6,750 nt of DNA, taken from contig JABMPK010000002.1 in NCBI GenBank assembly GCA_013203725.1, positions 1 through 6,750 of the forward strand, read 5' to 3'. Position numbers and translations under genes: made by a program. Numbering within the stretch: position 1 is the stretch's first letter; each line of letters begins with the position of its first letter. The stretch comes from Candidatus Uhrbacteria bacterium. Lineage in GTDB: Bacteria; Patescibacteriota; Patescibacteriia; UBA9934; UBA11717. The notes beneath the pieces were generated by a model. The model did no database searches, was not told the DNA's origin, and saw nothing but the letters and a program-made list of their open reading frames with translations. Shown piece by piece: positions 1 through 3,757 of the stretch.

Positions 1-3
1 GTG

Positions 4-79
4 TGGAGCGGGTAGAGGGAATCGAACCCTCATATCCAGCTTGGAAGGCTGGCATAATGAGCCTTTATATTATACCCGC
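4..79 (-). tRNA. tRNA-Gly (anticodon UCC), CCA encoded
   Basis: Read on the minus strand, 79 to 8 folds as a complete cloverleaf. The acceptor stem is GCGGGTA/TACCCGC with all 7 pairs. The anticodon stem is CCAGC/GCTGG around the loop CTTCCAA, giving anticodon TCC (UCC, glycine, reads GGN or GGA/GGG). The T arm is GAGGG-TTCGATT-CCCTC, and the D loop has the usual GG and A21. The discriminator base is U, as expected for bacterial tRNA-Gly, and CCA is encoded at 6-4. The D stem is weak and AT-only, with a U13-U22 mismatch, and the variable loop is only ATAT; neither prevents function. It lies 242 bp downstream of ruvC on the same strand but has its own promoter-like sequence upstream. Confidence 0.96.
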
Positions 80-118
80 AGCTCCGCGCGTCGTTTCCGA
101 CTCGCTTATTTCGACAGA

Positions 119-147
119 ACTATACCAAATACCATGTTTTTTGGCAA
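119..147 (-). promoter_or_regulatory. Sigma70-type promoter for tRNA-Gly
   Basis: On the minus strand TTGCCA (147-142) is followed by a 17-bp spacer and TATAGT (124-119), with a TGG just before the -10 box that fits an extended -10 element. Transcription would begin near 112, about 33 nt before the tRNA 5' end at 79. The match, spacing and position make it the best promoter candidate for the tRNA. It is a sequence prediction only. Confidence 0.65.
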
Positions 148-282
148 TAGTGTTGACAGTCGGCGCGTTTCTCTGTACTGTTGCATCACGCAGCGGTTGA
201 GAGTGCCTATTCGCGGTCATTCCGTTACTCCCCCGCGAGTTCACACACCGGAAATCGATAGCGACCACCTCCCCTCGTACTT

Positions 283-322
283 GTCGTCGGCAGCCCAGCT
301 GGGTTGTCGGCGGCATTTATTT
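283..322 (+). other. Strong plus-strand hairpin with U-rich 3' side (possible terminator or small RNA end)
   Basis: Positions 283-296 pair with 301-314 around an AGCT loop to give a 14-bp stem, if G-U wobbles are allowed. All wobbles are legal only in plus-strand RNA; on the minus strand they become A-C mismatches. The stem is followed by ATTTATTTTAT, so it resembles a plus-strand intrinsic terminator with an interrupted U tract. No convincing plus-strand gene lies upstream. A TTGACA at 153-158 with a poor -10 (TACTGT, 176-181) could in principle drive a ~130-nt RNA ending here. Elsewhere in 148-321 I see nothing that looks coding. Confidence 0.35.
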
Positions 323-801
323 TATAATAGCGACCCTGCAAGCGCAATTGCACACGCATCGGCTGCATCGTCCGGCTTCGGGACGTCATCAAGCTTTAAA
401 ATACGCTTCACCATATCTTGAACACCTTTCTTATCCGAAGCACCATAACCTGTGACCGCTTGCTTTACTTGTTTGGGCCCAAGCTCAACAACCCCAACAT
501 TGAATGCCCCAGCTATTGCTAACACCACGCCACGAGACTCTGCCACACCAATCCCAGTCGTCTGATTTTTTGTGAACAGCAGTTTCTCAATCGCGAGCCT
601 CCCAGGTTTGTGTTCATCAAACAACGCGCGAACCTCATTCGCAATCTGGCTCAATCGCTTCTCATGAAGCTCAGTCTTTGGAGTCTCAATACATCCGCAT
701 ATCACAAGCTCAGCGTCCGACCCGGAACAACGCAGTACAGCATATCCCATGCGACCGTAGCCCGGGTCGATTCCTAGAATGGTTTTTGGTTCACGGTTCA
801 T
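322..801 (-). CDS. ruvC: Crossover junction endodeoxyribonuclease RuvC
   Basis: RuvC is the dimeric Mg2+-dependent nuclease that resolves Holliday junctions together with the RuvAB branch-migration motor. The 159-residue product has the RNase H-like fold signature: ILGIDPG near the N terminus (catalytic Asp12), AIEKLLFTKN (catalytic Glu72), and PDDAADACAIA near the C terminus (Asp145 and Asp148, equivalent to the E. coli Asp138/Asp141 pair). Length is normal to slightly short for the family. The start is ATG at 801. The five residues before the conserved core (MNREP) are encoded by the flanking heptad repeat, not by typical ruvC sequence. No good Shine-Dalgarno is present: the nearest GAGG (822-819) lies 17 nt upstream and is itself part of the repeat core. 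ruvA and ruvB are not in the window; the tRNA-Gly follows instead. Assignment from motifs is firm; the start is likely but unproven. Confidence 0.95.
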   Translation of the reverse strand: MNREPKTILGIDPGYGRMGYAVLRCSGSDAELVICGCIETPKTELHEKRLSQIANEVRALFDEHKPGRLAIEKLLFTKNQTTGIGVAESRGVVLAIAGAFNVGVVELGPKQVKQAVTGYGASDKKGVQDMVKRILKLDDVPKPDDAADACAIALAGSLL

Positions 802-904
802 AGTTCATGGTTTTTAGTCCTCGAGTTAGCTGTGTAGGGTAGTCGGTTCATGGTTCTCGGTCCTCGAGTGAACTCACGAACCGTCAACCATGAACCGTGA
901 ACCA
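788..904. repeat. Palindromic heptad repeat, left copy (flanks S23 gene)
   Basis: The arms 788-805 and 886-903 are inverted copies of each other (17 of 18 positions by hand count). The left arm is four 7-nt units of the type GGTTCAY (788, 795, 802, 809) and the right arm is the reverse form GAACCRT. The middle carries two TCCTCGAG boxes (818-825 and 861-868), 43 bp apart, separated by a TTAGCTG..TAGGGTA spacer and two more heptads (845-858). An inner perfect 11-bp pairing, 845-855 with 886-896, is also possible. It fills the gap between the S23 stop and the ruvC start and runs into ruvC coding sequence. Confidence 0.88.
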
Positions 905-910
905 CACAGA

Positions 911-1273
911 TTACTGTTTGTTAGACTGTGATGATCGTAGCTTCGATAGTTGCCGCCAAATACTGGTCGTCTGCTCTTCTACTGCGTTGAATTGGTCAAG
1001 TGTCACAAATCCTCTTCGTTGCGAAATCTTGATCGCTGCGTGCACTTCTACAAGAGATCCCATCGATATCGTAATGAACCTCGAAAAATCCTTAGCACCG
1101 TTCCTCACCGATCCCTCGGCAAGATTTAAGTAAACCGAGACTACGGCTCTGTTGATCTGACTCGTTAAACCAAACCTTTCATCTTGTGGAAATGAGTTCG
1201 TTGTCTCATAAACCGTGTCTATGAAATCCAATATCTGCTCACCAACTCTAAGATTCTCGTATCCAAAGGGCAT
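911..1273 (-). CDS. S23 four helix bundle protein (23S rRNA intervening-sequence protein family)
   Basis: The 120-residue product matches the S23/TIGR02436 (PF05635) family pattern: an N-terminal YENLRVGEQILDFI helix, FGLTSQINRAVVSV, the family hallmark NLAEGSVRNG, then DFSRFITISMGSLVEV and a C-terminal helix. Family members are four-helix bundles, with pentameric barrels seen in solved homologues. They were first found inside intervening sequences of 23S rRNA genes. They are also relatives of the Avd accessory proteins of diversity-generating retroelements. Their molecular role is unknown; nucleic-acid binding is often supposed. Here there is no rRNA gene and no reverse transcriptase. ATG at 1273 is the only start in frame: an in-frame stop lies within the upstream repeat and no alternative ATG or GTG precedes it. 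There is no Shine-Dalgarno. The start codon sits within the terminal inverted repeat of the right-hand copy, and the stop lies 7 bp from the left-hand copy. Confidence 0.9.
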   Translation of the reverse strand: MPFGYENLRVGEQILDFIDTVYETTNSFPQDERFGLTSQINRAVVSVYLNLAEGSVRNGAKDFSRFITISMGSLVEVHAAIKISQRRGFVTLDQFNAVEEQTTSIWRQLSKLRSSQSNKQ

Positions 1274-1390
1274 GTTGGTTGTCGGTTCACGGTTGTTGGT
1301 CCTCGAGTTAGCTGCTTAGGGTAATCGGTTCACGGTTCAAGGTCCTCGAGTGATCTCAGGAACCATGAACCATGAACCATCAACCAACAT
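1272..1390. repeat. Palindromic heptad repeat, right copy (flanks S23 gene)
   Basis: The outermost ten bases ATGTTGGTTG (1272-1281) are a perfect inverted repeat of 1381-1390. Extended to 23 bases (1272-1294 against 1368-1390), 20 positions match. The arms are built of 7-nt units (GGTTGTC, GGTTCAC, GGTTGTT on the left; GAACCAT three times on the right). Two TCCTCGAG boxes at 1300-1307 and 1343-1350 are 43 bp apart, exactly as in the left copy. It fills the gap between the yebC stop and the S23 start and contains both of those codons in part or whole. Confidence 0.88.
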
Positions 1391-2105
1391 TAGTAAACAC
1401 ATGCTGCACATCATCAAGCTCCTCCAACGCTTCAATGATTTTTTCTACCTTCGCAGTCGTAGATTCATCTATCGTCAGAGGCATCTTTGCCACATACTGC
1501 AAACTTGCCTCGTCAGGAATAATCCCGAAAACCTCGACCGCCTCTACGAGCCTCTGAAAACTTGAAAGTTCTCCCATGATTGTAGCGCCCGCATCTTCGA
1601 TCTCGATATCCTCGGCGCCGGCGTCTATCAACGCCATTTCAAACTCATCCGCATCTTTGATCTTTTCCTTCGCGTCCAAAAAAGAAACAACGGCCTTCTT
1701 TTCAAAGTTATACAACACGCTTCCAGGGTCTGCAGAGTTTGCACCGCTCTTTCTGAGTGCAATAGAGATGTCTGCACTAATACGGTTCTTATTATCCGAC
1801 AACGTCTCAATTACAAACGCGACTCCGGACGGCCCATAGGCTTCAAACAATCCCTCCGCCATCTCTCCACCTTCACCATCGCCTGTCCCACGCTTGATAG
1901 CACGATCCACATTCTCGTTTGGCATATTGGCTGACCTCCCTGCGTCGATCGCTATTCGAAGCTTGAAGTTCATCGTTGGATCCGCACCACCCTCACGAAC
2001 CGCAATCGTAATCGCCTTACCAAGTTTCGTGAAAATAGCACCACGCTTAGCGTCAGCGGCACCCTTCTTATTCTTAATTTTGGACCATTTATTGTGACCA
2101 GACAT
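1380..2105 (-). CDS. yebC: YebC/TACO1-family protein
   Basis: The 241-residue product is a standard YebC. The N terminus has SGHNKWSKIKNKKGAADAKRG and IFTKLGKAI, followed by MPNENVDRAIKRGTG, the YGPSGVAFVIETLSDNKNR segment, and a C-terminal domain with DDVQHVFTN. The family was long called a transcriptional regulator. More recent work ties bacterial YebC and mitochondrial TACO1 to translation, easing ribosome stalls at proline-rich stretches, so the older label should be used with care. The start is ATG at 2105, with the conserved MSGHNKW following it; no clear Shine-Dalgarno is present. A possible promoter is TGGACA (2161-2156) and TATAAC (2140-2135), but the 15-bp spacing is short. The protein ends abruptly after FTNVG; its TGA stop (1382-1380) falls within the right-hand palindromic repeat. 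It precedes the S23 gene and ruvC on the same strand. Confidence 0.94.
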   Translation of the reverse strand: MSGHNKWSKIKNKKGAADAKRGAIFTKLGKAITIAVREGGADPTMNFKLRIAIDAGRSANMPNENVDRAIKRGTGDGEGGEMAEGLFEAYGPSGVAFVIETLSDNKNRISADISIALRKSGANSADPGSVLYNFEKKAVVSFLDAKEKIKDADEFEMALIDAGAEDIEIEDAGATIMGELSSFQRLVEAVEVFGIIPDEASLQYVAKMPLTIDESTTAKVEKIIEALEELDDVQHVFTNVG

Positions 2106-2170
2106 AAGGTTTCATTCATTCAATATAGTGCTAGGTTATACCGTATTTTAGAAGATGTCCAGCTATTCCC

Positions 2171-2199
2171 TTGACAAACTCTACTTTTTTTGATATTTT
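2171..2199 (+). promoter_or_regulatory. Sigma70-type promoter for the lipoprotein gene
   Basis: A perfect TTGACA (2171-2176), a 17-bp spacer, and TATTTT (2194-2199) preceded by TGA (extended -10) point towards the GC-rich gene. Transcription would start near 2206, about 47 nt before the ATG at 2253. The promoter lies in AT-rich DNA, just before composition changes sharply at about 2228. Confidence 0.6.
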
Positions 2200-2252
2200 T
2201 ACACAGATTTTGAATCGATAGATTGGCATTCCGCCACAGACACGGAGCTTCG

Positions 2253-3092
2253 ATGATGAACGTTCGCTACACCCTTCTCTCAACTCTCGTCCTCGCGCTC
2301 GGCCTCACGGCCGGCTGCGGGGACGACCCCATCCACACCCTCGGGCCGGCGGACGCTGGCGGCATCGTGCTGGTGGAAGAGGCCATCAGCCAGACCAAGA
2401 CCCACGTGGTCGTGCCCGGCGACAGCCTCGCGAAGATCGCCGACCAGTACGACAGCGTGACCTTCCTGGATCTGGAGTTCCAGAACGAGACCGCGCTCAA
2501 GGCCCTGTACGACGAGCGGTGCACGCAGCTCCGCGAGGGGTACCGCGTTCGCCGCAACGGCAAGCGGTACTGCAACGACAGGTTCCCCAACGCCTGGGCC
2601 AACTCGCTCAAGCCGGGTGACCGCATCGTCGTTCCGGTGCCGAGTGCTCCGGAGATGATCCACCAGATCATCAAGGACGCCAAGCCGCCGATCGCTTTCG
2701 TGATCGACGACACGGGGTCGATGAGCAACGACCGCCAGGTGGTCACGCAGTGGTACCTCTCCGCCTCCACCCAGGAGGACAAGGAGATCGTCGGTGTCTT
2801 TATGTACGCCGACAACGGAGTCCGTCGGTACACCCCGGAAGGCACCGAGTTCCTGACGATGGGTCAGGTCGAGAACACCCACGGCGCGCTGAAGGAAGCC
2901 AGGAAGACACGTGCCAAGACCATCGTGCTCGTCACTGACGAGCCCGGAGACGACTGGAACTGGTCCACGGTCGGCGACCTCCCCGAGGTCGTCGCCCATT
3001 GCCTGCCGGACTTCGACCAGTACACGTGCGAGACGAACCTCGAGCGTCTGGTCGGCGTGACGGGCGGACAGTACGTCCGTGGGGTCCACTGA
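2253..3092 (+). CDS. Predicted lipoprotein with LysM-like segment and compact vWA domain
   Basis: The 279-residue product has a short charged N terminus, a hydrophobic stretch (LLSTLVLALGL) and LTAGC, so cleavage and lipidation at Cys22 are likely. Residues 51-130 resemble a LysM peptidoglycan-binding unit: HVVVPGDSLAKIADQY at the front and SLKPGDRIVVPVP at the end, separated by a longer than usual middle that holds Cys90 and Cys107. Residues 147-279 look like a small von Willebrand A domain: IAFVIDDTGSMS supplies a DxTGS-type metal-site (MIDAS) motif, Thr209 is a plausible third ligand, and TIVLVTDEPGDD is the later acidic strand end. I chose ATG 2253 (or 2256) because GGAG at 2244-2247 sits 5-8 nt upstream; the TTG at 2223 would put charged residues before the signal peptide. 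GC and third-position GC are far higher than in neighbouring genes. Cell-surface anchoring is inferred; the ligand is unknown. Confidence 0.82.
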   Translation: MMNVRYTLLSTLVLALGLTAGCGDDPIHTLGPADAGGIVLVEEAISQTKTHVVVPGDSLAKIADQYDSVTFLDLEFQNETALKALYDERCTQLREGYRVRRNGKRYCNDRFPNAWANSLKPGDRIVVPVPSAPEMIHQIIKDAKPPIAFVIDDTGSMSNDRQVVTQWYLSASTQEDKEIVGVFMYADNGVRRYTPEGTEFLTMGQVENTHGALKEARKTRAKTIVLVTDEPGDDWNWSTVGDLPEVVAHCLPDFDQYTCETNLERLVGVTGGQYVRGVH

Positions 3093-3109
3093 GTTGAACT
3101 GAGAGAAGG

Positions 3110-3143
3110 AAAACGGGCCACAGCATCTGCTGGGCCCGTTTTT
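3110..3143 (+). terminator. Intrinsic terminator of the lipoprotein gene
   Basis: AAAACGGGCC (3110-3119) pairs with GGCCCGTTTT (3133-3142). After a single bulged A, CAGC (3121-3124) pairs with GCTG (3129-3132) around an ATCT loop. The stem runs directly into a T tract (3139-3143). It lies 17 bp after the lipoprotein stop. The minus strand also carries AAAA/TTTT flanks, so it may stop transcription from the exonuclease side too; the exonuclease stop codon starts in the T tract. Confidence 0.88.
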
Positions 3144-3652
3144 CATTTAATCATTTTTAGATACACCTCTCGCAACATCCGCGCGTCATCCAATGCATGA
3201 TGTTCTCGATATTGCGAAGGATCTATTCCCATTTCTTTCAACATCACATCGTTGTTAGCTGCCAACATTCCCTCTGGGTCAATATTATTTCCAAACATCA
3301 TCGACGCAAAGTCTATCGACATCCAATGGAACGGAACATTTCCTACTCCAAACAGTTTCACCATGTAAATCATGTCGTACTGAGGAACAAACGCGACCAT
3401 GTATGGCTTCTCTTCTCCCAAAAATGCTCGTACCAGATCTTGCGCTTCAGCGCGCGATACCTTCTCCTCAGTTAAACTCGGCAAAATGTTTTCAGTTACC
3501 CATGGATGTACGTCGCCGTCATACTCAAGCTCTACATAAAACTCGTCACCATTTGGCTTAACAATACCAATCGACAGGATCTCGCCAGTGTACGGATCCA
3601 GATCGGAAAACTCTGTGTCTACAAAGACTACGTTATTTGATTTTGGTTGCAT
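3143..3652 (-). CDS. DEDDh 3'-5' exonuclease, Rv2179c-like (probable exoribonuclease)
   Basis: The 169-residue product has the three exonuclease motifs of the DEDDh group: FVDTEF (Asp12, Glu14) for Exo I, the VPQYDMIYM segment (Asp93) for Exo II, and HHALDDA (His151, Asp156; HxAxxD) for Exo III. These residues bind two metal ions for 3'-to-5' hydrolysis. The order ILSIGIV, then WVTENILPSL soon after motif I, and the short total length fit the Rv2179c-like exoribonuclease family (PF16473) better than the DnaQ proofreading subunits or the longer oligoribonuclease. The substrate is inferred to be RNA. The start is ATG at 3652 with no Shine-Dalgarno; an extended -10 element (TGA then TAAAGT, 3667-3662) would give a leader of only a few nucleotides. 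The gene lies 105 bp beyond the rpoC stop on the same strand, after the rpoC terminator, and its stop abuts the lipoprotein terminator. Confidence 0.85.
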   Translation of the reverse strand: MQPKSNNVVFVDTEFSDLDPYTGEILSIGIVKPNGDEFYVELEYDGDVHPWVTENILPSLTEEKVSRAEAQDLVRAFLGEEKPYMVAFVPQYDMIYMVKLFGVGNVPFHWMSIDFASMMFGNNIDPEGMLAANNDVMLKEMGIDPSQYREHHALDDARMLREVYLKMIK

Positions 3653-3697
3653 ATTAAGTCTACTTTATCACAAGCCGCACTGTTCTGGCACATAGGT

Positions 3698-3724
3698 CCT
3701 ATTCGCCCTATACGACCCATACGC
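3698..3724. repeat. Three tandem 9-nt repeats beside the rpoC terminator
   Basis: Units CCTATTCGC, CCTATACGA and CCCATACGC follow each other without gap and end exactly where the terminator T tract begins. Just before them, ATAGGTCCTAT (3692-3702) is a short palindrome overlapping the first unit. They lie upstream of the exonuclease gene and downstream of rpoC. They might be a binding site or chance low-complexity sequence; no function is evident. Confidence 0.45.
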
Positions 3725-3749
3725 AAAAGAGGCCCCATAGGGCCCCTTT
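3725..3749 (-). terminator. Intrinsic terminator of rpoC
   Basis: On the minus strand AAAGGGGCCC (3749-3740) pairs with GGGCCTCTTT (3735-3726), including one G-U pair, around a TATG loop. A run of four T residues (3728-3725) follows. It begins 8 bp past the rpoC stop codon, the position expected for the end of the rpoB-rpoC transcription unit. Confidence 0.82.
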
Positions 3750-3757
3750 GCTTGTGC

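Larger units (their letters stand above)
788..1390 (-). mobile_element. Putative S23 cassette bounded by palindromic repeats
   Basis: A 603-bp block consists of a left repeat, an S23 four-helix-bundle gene and a right repeat in the same orientation as the left. It sits exactly between yebC and ruvC, which are adjacent in many bacteria. The two repeats are 75/87 identical over their core (818-904 against 1300-1386, hand count). Both outer ends cut into the neighbouring genes: the ruvC start codon and the yebC stop codon fall inside repeat sequence. This is what an insertion would look like. No transposase or recombinase is encoded and no target-site duplication was identified, so any movement would need help in trans. 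Calling it mobile is inference. Confidence 0.4.

Noticed and set aside
65..316. Minus-strand reading frame of 83 codons between ruvC and the tRNA
   Set aside because: It overlaps the tRNA promoter and the 5' part of the tRNA, has no ribosome binding site and no recognisable protein features.
41..421. Plus-strand reading frame of 126 codons over the tRNA, the spacer and the end of ruvC
   Set aside because: It runs through a clear tRNA and antisense to conserved ruvC motifs, and its translation shows no domain.
911..1273. S23 gene as an intervening sequence inside 23S rRNA
   Set aside because: Both flanks are protein genes (yebC and ruvC) with no rRNA sequence in the window.
788..1390. CRISPR array or diversity-generating retroelement
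   Set aside because: The heptads are gapless tandem units without spacers and no cas gene is present. The S23 protein is related to Avd, but there is no reverse transcriptase and no template/variable repeat pair in the window.
2223..2252. TTG at 2223 as the start of the lipoprotein
   Set aside because: It would add ten residues with Arg and His before the signal peptide and has no Shine-Dalgarno, while ATG 2253/2256 has GGAG at a suitable distance.
2280..3146. Long minus-strand frames antisense to the lipoprotein gene
   Set aside because: High third-position GC leaves the opposite strand open by chance. The plus-strand frame has the signal peptide, domains, ribosome binding site, promoter and terminator.
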